The notes under the pieces: generated by a model
Seen by the model: the letters and a program-made list of their open reading frames with translations, nothing else
Told to the model about the DNA's origin: nothing
Database searches by the model: none
Made by a program: the position numbers and the translations under genes
Origin: Alphaproteobacteria bacterium
GTDB taxonomy: Bacteria; Pseudomonadota; Alphaproteobacteria; Sphingomonadales; Sphingomonadaceae
Direction of reading: 5' to 3'
Assembly: GCA_018828205.1 (NCBI GenBank)
Contig: JAHJWA010000216.1
Location: forward strand, 1 to 7,532
DNA: 7,532 nt
Shown here: positions 1 through 5,971 of the stretch, one piece after another
Position numbering within the stretch: position 1 is the stretch's first letter
How the letters are laid out: each line of letters begins with the position of its first letter

Positions 1-59
1 AGCGCGAGCGCGGCGGGCAAGGCAGCAAGCGATTGGATGAAGAGGCGTCGGTCGGGCAT
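1..59 (-). CDS. N-terminus of a protein with a Tat-like signal peptide (runs off left edge)
   Basis: The reverse strand reads from an ATG at 59 down to the window edge without a stop, giving MPDRRLFIQSLAALPAALA. Two arginines followed by Leu-Phe-Ile and then an Ala/Leu-rich hydrophobic stretch is the layout of a twin-arginine (Tat) export signal, so the mature protein is probably periplasmic or an exported cofactor enzyme. Only 19 residues are visible, so its function cannot be named. A weak purine-rich stretch precedes the ATG. Another ATG at 69 opens a different frame that looks less like a real N-terminus. The gene is divergent from the GAF/EAL gene at 249, with about 190 bases between them. 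The chief doubt is how short the visible part is. Confidence 0.45.
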   Translation of the reverse strand, partial: MPDRRLFIQSLAALPAALA

Positions 60-120
60 GCTCGTTCATAGCAGCGACGCTGCGACCCGCCACCCTTGCG
101 CTGCCGCCCCCTTGCAAGGC

Positions 121-172
121 AAGGCGCGAGCCCGCTTCGGGGCCCCCGATTGGCCCCGGACCGGCGCCTTTT
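121..172 (+). other. GC-rich stem-loop in the leader of the GAF/EAL gene
   Basis: AAGGCGC at 121-127 is the exact reverse complement of GCGCCTT at 164-170. Nested inside are CGGGGCC (138-144) and GGCCCCG (152-158) around a 7-base loop. The outer arm is followed by only two more T residues, so it is at best a weak intrinsic terminator. No plus-strand gene ends upstream of it. It could be an attenuator-like element in the leader of the downstream gene, or simply GC-rich intergenic sequence. The rest of the 60-248 gap holds an AT-richer stretch before the start codon (roughly 210-248) and nothing else I can name. Confidence 0.25.
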
Positions 173-248
173 GAGCCCCCGCTACTTTCGGTGCTAAAGA
201 CACGATCCGTTAAGGTCTCACGCTTTAAATAAAGGGCTGAGATTTATT

Positions 249-2014
249 ATGAAACCCCATGATGAACCCGGTCGGCTCGACGCCCTGCATCGATTGAACC
301 TGCTCGACACCCCGCCGAGCGAGAGTTTCGATCGCATCACGCGTATGGCGAGCCAGATTTTCGACCTGCCGATCGCGGCGGTTTCGCTCACCGACAGCGA
401 CCGGCAATGGTTCAAATCGCGCGTCGGCGTCACCCACCGCTCGATCCCGCGGGACAAGGCGCCCTGCGCTGCGGTCGCCGAAAGCACCCAGACCATCGTC
501 CTGCCCGACCTGCTCGAGCATCCCTCCTATGCGAACAGCGTCCTCGCCTCGCAGGGGGTGCGTTTCTACGCGGGCGCGCCGCTGACCAGCGCGAGGGCTT
601 CGGGCTGGGCGCGCTCTGCGTCATCGGCATGGAACCCAGGACCGCCAGCCCCTCGCAGATGGCGGCGCTGGAGGATCTGGCGCAGATGGTCATGGCGCAG
701 ATCGAGCTCCAGCACGCCTTCGGGCGGATCGACCCGATCAGCGGCCTGGCCAACCGGATCCAGTTTTTCGACGACCTCGAGGATCTCGGACGCGACGAAC
801 CCGGGCAGACCCGGCAGGTCGTCCTCGTCGAACTCGCGGGTCACGAACAGCTCAATGAAGGCATTCGTGTACTCGGGTCCGACTATGTCGACACCATGGT
901 GCAGGAGGCGGCGCGCACGCTGCGCCGGCTGCTCGGGCACGGGCGCCCGGCCTATCACGTCGCCGCGACCCAGTTCGCCTTTCTCGCGCCGCTCGACACC
1001 GATATGGCGGAATACACCACTCAGCTCGGCGGCATGCTGGGGATGCTGCGCACCGACGGGACCTTCCGCTTCGTCACCAATGCCACGATCGGCATCGCCT
1101 CCTTCGTCACCGGCGAGAACGCGCCCGCCGATGTGCTGCGCACCGCCTACAGCGCGGCGCTCGATGCCCGCTTTTCGGAAACCGACATCGGCGTCTATGC
1201 CTCGGCAGAGGACGCCGCGCACCGGCGGCGCTTCCTGCTGCTCGAGGATTTCGGCGCGGCGCTGGAGGATCCGGCGCAATTGCGGATGGTCTACCAGCCA
1301 AGGGTCGATCTCGCCTCGCGTCGCTGCGTCGGGGCCGAAGCGCTGCTGCGCTGGACGCATCCCCGGCTCGGCGAGGTCTCGCCCGCCGAATTCATCCCGA
1401 TCATCGAAAAGACCTCGCTGGCGCGCTCGACCACCGCGAGCGTGATCGAGATGGCGCTGGAGCAGCTGGGTCGCTGGCGCAACCTGGGTCTGGATCTCAC
1501 GCTGTCGATCAACATTTCGGCGAGCAATCTGGCGGAAGTGGACTTCGCCCAGCGGGTCCAATTGTTCCTGTTCAAGCACGGGGTGCGGCCCGAGATGATC
1601 GAGCTCGAGATCACCGAGAGCGCGGTGATGGAAAACACCGCGCGCGCGCTCGAACAGCTCGCCACCATCGACGAGGCCGGAATCGGCATCGCGATCGACG
1701 ATTTCGGCACCGGGCACAGCAGCCTGGCCTATCTCCAGCGCTTGCCCGCCGGGGTGGTCAAGATCGACCAGTCCTTCGTCCGCGACATGGTGCTGGGCGA
1801 ACGCGAGCAGCGGCTGGTCCGCTCGATGATCGCGCTGTCGCACGAGCTGGGCTACCGCGTCGTCGCCGAGGGTATCGAGACCGCCGCCGCGGCGGATATG
1901 CTCACCGCGATGGGTTGCGACGAAGGCCAGGGCTATCATTTCGCCCGCCCGATGGAAGCGGATGCCTTCGAGCACTGGTTCTCCGGACAGCGGCTGCGGC
2001 ACGAAGCCGCCTAG
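249..2014 (+). pseudogene. GAF / degenerate GGDEF / EAL cyclic-di-GMP phosphodiesterase, frameshifted
   Basis: Two overlapping frames together encode one protein of about 588 residues. The first frame starts at ATG 249 and gives a GAF domain: LNLLDTPP near residue 20, then DRQWFKSRVG, ending RFYAGAPLTS near residue 114. The match then jumps to the frame that contains 593 and continues EGFGLGALCVIG, the expected end of the same GAF fold. A GGDEF-like domain follows: DPISGLANR near 162, but AATQF near 239 replaces the signature, so cyclase activity is unlikely. The EAL domain keeps E364 (EALLRW), N422, the EITES glutamate, D484-D485 (DDFGTG), the VKID lysine, AEGIE and GQGY, so it should hydrolyse cyclic-di-GMP. 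No membrane segment or signal peptide is seen; it is probably cytosolic. As written, translation from 249 stops at 1445 with a nonsense tail. A product from ATG 629 would keep GGDEF-like plus EAL, but no good ribosome binding site precedes it. The intact EAL residues suggest a recent mutation or a sequence error. The domain calls are firm; the pseudogene status is not. Confidence 0.8.
588..599 (+). other. Frameshift site (one-base deletion) in the GAF domain
   Basis: In the upstream frame the sequence reads APLTSA up to 593 and then loses similarity to the GAF family. Reading the next residue as GAG at 593-595 gives EGFGLGALCVIG, which fits the family spacing of GAPL, four residues, then GxxLGxLCVI. 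Adding one base (GCGAG to GCGGAG) would restore one continuous frame. There is no long homopolymer and no evident slippery heptamer or stimulatory structure, so programmed frameshifting is not favoured over a deletion or a base-calling error. Confidence 0.8.
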
Positions 2015-2041
2015 CGCCTTTACCGCAACCTGGGCTCGGCG

Positions 2042-2743
2042 TCAGCCGCGCCAGTCCCTTGCCGGCTCCTGCTTGGCCAGCCGCCGCGCGGTGGTCACGG
2101 TCTGGAGCACGAACAGCGCGATCAGCAGCAGGCCCACGCCGCCGACGAAGAGATCGAAGCCGTTCAATTCCCAGACCACCGGGCTTTCCAGCCCGGCGAT
2201 CAGCATCGCCAGCGTCAGCCCGATCAGGATCAGCCGCAATTCGGTCGGCCCGGCGTTGAAATAGGACAGGCGCAATTCGCCCAGCACCCGCACCGAGAGA
2301 AAGGCGTGGATCGACATCAGCAGATAGCCCGCCAGCGCGATCAGCGCGACCTCGAGCTGGACGTAGGGCGTCACCCCGATCCCGATCACCACCAGCATGG
2401 TGGCGAAACCGTCGCAGCTGTGATCGAGGAAATAGCCGTAGCGCGGTCGCTCGATCTTGCGGAAGCGGGCGAGGCTGCCATCGAGCGAGTCGCCGAACCA
2501 GTGGATGAAATAGCCCAGGATCGAGACCCACAGCCAGCCTGTGTCCCAATTGCTGCCGAGATAGCCGCCGAACACGAACAGCGCGCCGAACATTCCGGTA
2601 AAGGTCAACAGGTCCGGGGTGACCCAGGACGGCATGACCGAGCACAGATGGTTGAGCGCGCGCCGCTCGAGCCGCGCAATCAGGTTTTCCTGAATGCGGT
2701 GGATGGGGGCAACGGGTGCCTTGGGGTCGGGGTTCTCTGTCAT
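2042..2743 (-). CDS. CDP-alcohol phosphatidyltransferase family membrane enzyme
   Basis: This 233-residue integral membrane protein belongs to the family that transfers a phospho-alcohol group from a CDP-activated substrate in phospholipid synthesis at the inner membrane. The family motif is complete: D85-x2-D88-G89-x2-A92-R93, nine residues, G103-x3-D107-x3-D111, the aspartates that bind the metal and the CDP group. Hydrophobic segments lie roughly at 46-62, 70-84, 112-128, 130-150, 168-186 and 198-215. The local sequence FLDHSCD resembles the DHGCD of eukaryotic choline/ethanolamine phosphotransferases more than the D-P-x-A-D of PgsA, so the acceptor lipid is uncertain. I chose ATG 2743 because the longer frame to 2884 begins inside the terminator of the neighbouring gene and its extra 47 residues look non-protein-like. 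No strong ribosome binding site is visible. It is convergent with the GAF/EAL gene, with a 27-base gap and no clear terminator between them. Confidence 0.9.
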   Translation of the reverse strand: MTENPDPKAPVAPIHRIQENLIARLERRALNHLCSVMPSWVTPDLLTFTGMFGALFVFGGYLGSNWDTGWLWVSILGYFIHWFGDSLDGSLARFRKIERPRYGYFLDHSCDGFATMLVVIGIGVTPYVQLEVALIALAGYLLMSIHAFLSVRVLGELRLSYFNAGPTELRLILIGLTLAMLIAGLESPVVWELNGFDLFVGGVGLLLIALFVLQTVTTARRLAKQEPARDWRG

Positions 2744-2852
2744 GGGATTGCAACACGCCGGGTAACGAAGGACCCACTCCGTGTCCAATCTCAAGCGCAG
2801 TCCGCGCGGACCGGTGCTCGTGTCGTTCCCGGTCTCGGTCGCCCGAGCGCAC

Positions 2853-2880
2853 AAAAAAGGCGGCCCCGGGGACCGCCTTT
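2853..2880 (-). terminator. Intrinsic terminator of the Asp-rich small protein gene
   Basis: On the minus strand AAAGGCGG (2880-2873) pairs with CCGCCTTT (2863-2856) around a short CCCC/GGGG-containing loop. The hairpin runs straight into six T residues (complement of the A run 2853-2858). It starts 21 bases past the stop codon of the minus-strand gene at 2902. It also separates that gene from the phosphatidyltransferase, arguing against a single operon. Confidence 0.88.
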
Positions 2881-2901
2881 CCATGACTGATTTTTCAGCG
2901 C

Positions 2902-3138
2902 TTACGGGCTGACGGCTTCGTCGTCATCGTCGTCGTCGGTGAGGATGAGAGCCAGCATGCCGGCGGCTGCAAGCGCGATGACCGCGATGCCGGCACCGAT
3001 ACCGCCGCCCAATTCCGATGCTTCGCTCGAAGGCATCGAGGCGCGGGCGAGCGGAGCGGCTTCGGCCGCCTGAAGCGCCACCGGCGCCGAAGCAAGCGAG
3101 CCGGCGGCGGCTGCGAAGAGCAAATTGCGAGTTTTCAT
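2902..3138 (-). CDS. Small signal-peptide/membrane protein with a C-terminal Asp6 tail, function unknown
   Basis: The protein has 78 residues. Residues 1-25 look like a Sec signal peptide (MKTRN, then a hydrophobic Ala-rich core, then a plausible cleavage site around ALQA-AEAA). A Ser/Glu-rich linker follows (about 26-45), then a Gly/Ala/Leu-rich hydrophobic stretch (about 46-66) and the tail TDDDDDDEAVSP. The likely form is a small inner-membrane protein anchored by one helix with an acidic tail. Start 3138 is supported by AAGGA seven bases upstream; an in-frame ATG at 3225 lacks this. The gene stands alone, with its own terminator 21 bases beyond the stop. The Asp run is encoded by near-identical GAC/GAT codons, so its length could vary between strains. 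I recall similar short Asp-tailed proteins in sphingomonads but cannot name a family or function. It is clearly a gene; what it does is open. Confidence 0.82.
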   Translation of the reverse strand: MKTRNLLFAAAAGSLASAPVALQAAEAAPLARASMPSSEASELGGGIGAGIAVIALAAAGMLALILTDDDDDDEAVSP

Positions 3139-3145
3139 AGGATGA

Positions 3146-3150
3146 TCCTT
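3146..3150 (-). promoter_or_regulatory. Ribosome binding site fixing the start at 3138
   Basis: The minus strand reads AAAAGGA followed by seven bases and then ATG. This near-ideal Shine-Dalgarno spacing decides the start of the Asp-rich protein in favour of 3138 over the in-frame upstream ATG at 3225. Confidence 0.75.
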
Positions 3151-3328
3151 TTCTGCGTGAGCTGCTAAAAAGGCTGCGCGGGCGATTTGTTCCGCCTCGC
3201 CAGGCAGGTTCGGTGACCCGTGCATTCCATCGGTTAAGTGTTGTTTTCGCGCAGGATTTCAGAATCGCGCGCCGCCCGGCCGGATCGCGAACGCGGCGGT
3301 CGCCCCGCGGGACCGGACCGGCACCATC

Positions 3329-3358
3329 CTGACGAGCCGACCGGTTACGAAATATTAC
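3329..3358 (+). promoter_or_regulatory. Weak candidate promoter for the CHASE2-EAL gene
   Basis: CTGACG at 3329-3334 and TATTAC at 3353-3358 are separated by 18 bases, just upstream of the start at 3390, in the only AT-richer part of this intergenic gap. Both hexamers are poor matches to consensus. The remainder of the 3139-3389 gap is GC-rich, with a short dyad CGGTC/GACCG (3297-3315) and no recognisable RNA gene. Confidence 0.25.
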
Positions 3359-3389
3359 CCTTTCCTCCCCTAGAAACTCCTCGACCTAG

Positions 3390-5780
3390 GTGAATTTTCG
3401 GCGGAGGCGGCGCGGCCCAAACTCGATGCGTGAAATTGACGAACCAGATGAGGATCGCGGCCATTTCCGCGTTGCCGCGCCCTGGCGTCGATGGCGGCGG
3501 GAGCGTTCTCGCCGCAAGCAGGATGTAGCCGAACCCCGGACCGCCCGCCGGCGGATCGCCGCGTGGGCGATTCTCATTGCTCTGGTGGCGGGATTTATCG
3601 ATCTGACCCTGCCGGTGGAGGATTCGTTCCGAGCCATCCGTGCGGGCGTGCGCTCGCACCCGGCGGATCAGCAGGTGGTGGTCGTCGCCATCGAGGATCG
3701 CACTCTCAACGCCCTGGGCGCGGACGAACCAAGCCGGAGCGCCGATGCGAAGCTGCTCGATCGATTGTTCGCGCAAGGGGCGGAACGGGTCTTTTTCGCC
3801 CGTGCCTATGCGGATCTCACCGAACCTCGCCACGACGCAGCGTTCGCCCGAGCGCTCGATCGGCATGGATCGAGGGTCTTCCTCGGAGCCACGCCCCAAT
3901 TCGAGCAAGCCGATGGATCGAGCTCGTCGATCGTTCCGCACGAGCGCTTCCGCTCCTCGGCACAGATCGTATCGATGTATGGCGAAACCGCGCCTTTCGA
4001 TCTCTCGTTCCGATTGGCAACGAGTTCCTTCATTCTCGGTGAGGATCGTCCCTCTTTCTCTGCGGCCCTGGCGGGGATGGAGGGTGACGGCAGTTTCTAC
4101 CGTGTCGATTTTGCGACCGACGACACCACGATCCCAGTTGTCAGTTACATCGATGCCCTGACCGGCAGAATCGCCGACGAAGCCGTGCGCGGGAAGGATG
4201 TGGTGATCGCGCCGGCCAGCCGGGGGGCCCGGGATTTACGCTCTTTGCCATTGGGGGGCAGGGTTCCACTCGCGTATTTTCACGTCATCGGAGCCGAGAC
4301 TCTCAAACGCGGCAATCCCATCGACCTGGGCTGGATTCCGGCCTTTCTCGCTATCTCCGGGGTGGTTTTCTGCATGAGCAGGCAGGCTATTCCCTCGAAT
4401 CGGCTTGTCCTGCTTTCCGCGGCTGGTCTGGCGGTGATCCCGCTGGTGCTCGACTTCGTCAACGTCAGCGTGGATGTAGTACCCGCTGCGGTGTGTCTGG
4501 CGATCGCCGCCTTCCGCCTGTATCGCCTCGCGAACACGACCTATCGGGGGGCCACCGGGCTGCGCAGGATCGAGTCCCTGCAGGGTTCCCGATTGGCCGA
4601 AGGCATGGATGTGCTGGCGCTGAAGATCCGCAATTTCGCCATCATCTCGGCGATCCTGTCACCGCAGGAAATCGACCAATTGCTCATCAAGGCGCACACC
4701 ATGCTGCGCGCCACCGATTGCTCTGCCGAGTTCGCCTTCCACAAGGACACCTTTGTCTGGACCCGCAGCAAGACGCTGCCCGCCGATCTGGCGGATCACG
4801 CGCAGGGGCTGCATGCGCTGTTCCGCACCAGCATCACCGTCGGCTCGCAGGCACCCGATATCGCCTCGTCGATCGGGATCGATTCCAATTACGGCGCGAG
4901 TCTGCGACAGCGGACCGAGAACGCCATGCAATGCGCCGAGGACGCAGCCCGCGCCGGGCGCGTGTGTCTCGTCAGCGAGCTGCGGGTCGCCGACGATATC
5001 GCCTGGCGGGGGCAGATCCTTTCGGAGCTGGAAACCGCCCTGCGCAACGACGAGGTCGGGGTCGCCTTCCAGCCCAAGGTAGCACTGGCGACGGGCCTGA
5101 TCGTCGGTGCGGAAGCGCTGCTGCGCTGGACGCACCCCACCCGGGGCGATGTCGCGCCCGACAAGGTCGTGGCCATCGCCGAAGAACACGGCCGGGTCGG
5201 GATGATCACCTTTTACGTTCTCAATCGCGCACTGGTCCAGGCGCGCAAGGCGCTCGATCGCTATCCCCGCTTCCGGATCTCGATCAACATCTCGGCTCTC
5301 GATCTGCGCGACCGGATGTTCGTTCCGCAACTCGAGCAGATCCTCGCCGCGCACCGTTTCCCCGCCGCGAACGTCATCCTCGAGATCACCGAAACCGCGC
5401 CGATCGAGAACGACGACGCGGTGATCCGGACGATGGCCGACCTCAAGCGGATGGGGCTCAAGCTCTCGGTCGACGATTTCGGCATGGGTCATGCGTCGCT
5501 CGAATATCTGCGGATGATCCCCGCGGACGAGGTCAAGATCGACCGCAGCTTCGTCGCCGGGATCGAGACCTCGGAGGACGATCGCGCGCTCGTGGGGTCG
5601 GCAATCCAGATGATCCACTCGCTGGGCCGCACCGCGGTGGCCGAAGGGGTGGAGACCCCTGGCGTCGTCGAGATCCTGCGCGCGATGGGCTGCGAGGAGG
5701 CGCAAGGCTATCATTTCTCGCGCGCGATCGCGATGGACGAGCTGCTCGCGCAGATGCCCAGGGGAGCCGCCGCCGCATAG
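3390..5780 (+). CDS. CHASE2 sensor, membrane-bound EAL cyclic-di-GMP phosphodiesterase
   Basis: A 796-residue membrane signalling protein. An Arg-rich cytosolic start is followed by a first helix (about 54-72). A periplasmic CHASE2 sensor domain (about 75-305) contains VVVVAIEDRTL, the LLDRLFAQGAERVFF segment and VFLGA. Three further helices lie near 313-330, 339-357 and 360-380, the usual CHASE2 layout. The GGDEF-like domain that follows has FHKDTF near 450-455 in place of the signature, so it should not make cyclic-di-GMP. The EAL domain retains E575 (EALLRW), N633, the EITET glutamate, D695-D696, the VKID lysine, AEGVE and AQGY, predicting hydrolysis of cyclic-di-GMP to pGpG. The loop reads DDFGMG rather than the common DDFGTG. 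The start is uncertain: GTG 3390 gives the longest form, while ATG 3426 gives 784 residues and sits 18 bases after a GGAGG that is too far away to be ideal. The signal sensed by CHASE2 is unknown. Confidence 0.93.
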   Translation: MNFRRRRRGPNSMREIDEPDEDRGHFRVAAPWRRWRRERSRRKQDVAEPRTARRRIAAWAILIALVAGFIDLTLPVEDSFRAIRAGVRSHPADQQVVVVAIEDRTLNALGADEPSRSADAKLLDRLFAQGAERVFFARAYADLTEPRHDAAFARALDRHGSRVFLGATPQFEQADGSSSSIVPHERFRSSAQIVSMYGETAPFDLSFRLATSSFILGEDRPSFSAALAGMEGDGSFYRVDFATDDTTIPVVSYIDALTGRIADEAVRGKDVVIAPASRGARDLRSLPLGGRVPLAYFHVIGAETLKRGNPIDLGWIPAFLAISGVVFCMSRQAIPSNRLVLLSAAGLAVIPLVLDFVNVSVDVVPAAVCLAIAAFRLYRLANTTYRGATGLRRIESLQGSRLAEGMDVLALKIRNFAIISAILSPQEIDQLLIKAHTMLRATDCSAEFAFHKDTFVWTRSKTLPADLADHAQGLHALFRTSITVGSQAPDIASSIGIDSNYGASLRQRTENAMQCAEDAARAGRVCLVSELRVADDIAWRGQILSELETALRNDEVGVAFQPKVALATGLIVGAEALLRWTHPTRGDVAPDKVVAIAEEHGRVGMITFYVLNRALVQARKALDRYPRFRISINISALDLRDRMFVPQLEQILAAHRFPAANVILEITETAPIENDDAVIRTMADLKRMGLKLSVDDFGMGHASLEYLRMIPADEVKIDRSFVAGIETSEDDRALVGSAIQMIHSLGRTAVAEGVETPGVVEILRAMGCEEAQGYHFSRAIAMDELLAQMPRGAAAA

Positions 5781-5790
5781 GGTCTTGCAT

Positions 5791-5813
5791 ATGGTTTACG
5801 ATCTGTTAACCAT
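5791..5813 (+). promoter_or_regulatory. Inverted repeat with TTAACCAT, candidate operator
   Basis: The arms ATGGTTTAC (5791-5799) and GTTAACCAT (5805-5813) are reverse complements except for one base, with a 5-base spacer GATCT. TTAACCAT (5806-5813) matches the half-site described for the cell-cycle regulator CtrA in alphaproteobacteria. The repeat would overlap the -35 region of a promoter for the tiny ORF downstream. The symmetry is seen directly; the identity of the binding protein is inference. Confidence 0.5.
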
Positions 5814-5822
5814 CTCTGTTAG
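5795..5822 (+). promoter_or_regulatory. Candidate promoter for the 14-codon ORF
   Basis: TTTACG (5795-5800) and TGTTAG (5817-5822), 16 bases apart, could act as -35 and -10 elements and would start transcription near 5829, about 20 bases before the tiny ORF. Both are imperfect matches. The -35 lies inside the inverted repeat, consistent with regulated transcription. Confidence 0.3.
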
Positions 5823-5838
5823 CACATGCCGTGCAGAC

Positions 5839-5844
5839 AGGAGA
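5839..5844 (+). promoter_or_regulatory. Strong ribosome binding site before a 14-codon ORF
   Basis: AGGAGA ends five bases before the ATG at 5850. It is the best Shine-Dalgarno match in the window apart from that of the Asp-rich protein, and it is the main reason to take the tiny ORF seriously. It also disfavours the in-frame ATG at 5826, which has no such site. Confidence 0.65.
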
Positions 5845-5849
5845 TTTCT

Positions 5850-5894
5850 ATGTCCATCTGGAAATGGTTCGGCGACCTCGTCTCGCCTCGCTAA
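5850..5894 (+). CDS. Tiny ORF of 14 residues with its own RBS and terminator, function unknown
   Basis: Translation gives MSIWKWFGDLVSPR and a TAA stop. Support comes from context: AGGAGA at ideal spacing upstream, a possible promoter and inverted repeat before it, and a 12-bp terminator hairpin 20 bases after the stop. The peptide has two Trp and one Phe on a short stretch that could form an amphipathic, membrane-binding helix. An in-frame ATG at 5826 would give 22 residues but lacks a ribosome binding site. It follows the CHASE2-EAL gene by 69 bases with no terminator between, so it could be co-transcribed with it or expressed alone as an RNA of roughly 110 bases. Alternatively the RNA itself is the product and the ORF is incidental, or the ORF is chance. 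I know of no named family for it. Confidence 0.5.
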   Translation: MSIWKWFGDLVSPR

Positions 5895-5914
5895 GCGCGA
5901 CAACATCGATTTAT

Positions 5915-5941
5915 GAAAGCCCCGGCACCGCCGGGGCTTTC
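5915..5941 (+). terminator. Strong intrinsic terminator, possibly shared by both strands
   Basis: GAAAGCCCCGGC (5915-5926) and GCCGGGGCTTTC (5930-5941) form a perfect 12-bp stem with a 3-base loop, followed on the plus strand by TTGTTT. It ends the unit containing the CHASE2-EAL gene and/or the tiny ORF. It also lies 30 bases past the stop of the convergent pirin gene and may serve that strand, though the T-rich tail there is weaker. Confidence 0.85.
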
Positions 5942-5971
5942 TTGTTTGGGGCCCGCGTCGCTGCTCCGCGG

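Noticed and set aside
594..1445. Continuation of the 249 frame after the frameshift
   Set aside because: The translation becomes Arg/Ser/Pro-rich with no domain similarity, while the other frame carries a coherent GGDEF-like and EAL sequence.
566..2002. Minus-strand open frame of 478 codons opposite the GAF/EAL gene
   Set aside because: It mirrors the codon structure of the GC-rich plus-strand gene, has low-complexity His/Asp/Arg/Gly-rich content and no recognisable domain.
1902..2852. Alternative minus-strand frame over the phosphatidyltransferase
   Set aside because: It lacks the hydrophobic segments and motif seen in the correct frame and is Arg-rich, typical of an off-frame reading.
2744..2884. 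N-terminal extension of the phosphatidyltransferase to ATG 2884
   Set aside because: The extension is read through the terminator hairpin of the upstream gene and is not protein-like; ATG 2743 fits the family length.
3139..3389. Search for a cyclic-di-GMP riboswitch or small RNA in the gap before the CHASE2-EAL gene
   Set aside because: No recognisable riboswitch core or terminator hairpin was seen; only short weak dyads.
4659..5714. Minus-strand open frame of 351 codons opposite the EAL domain
   Set aside because: Antisense shadow of a GC-rich gene, as with the first phosphodiesterase.
5794..5807. Possible alphaproteobacterial LexA box (GTTC-N7-GTTC) before the tiny ORF
   Set aside because: The sequence reads GTTT-N7-GTTA, missing the last base of both half-sites; the inverted repeat explains the region better.
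4493..5809. Plus-strand frame of 438 codons within the CHASE2-EAL gene
   Set aside because: Arg/Gly/Asp-rich shadow with no domain; the other frame holds all the EAL residues.
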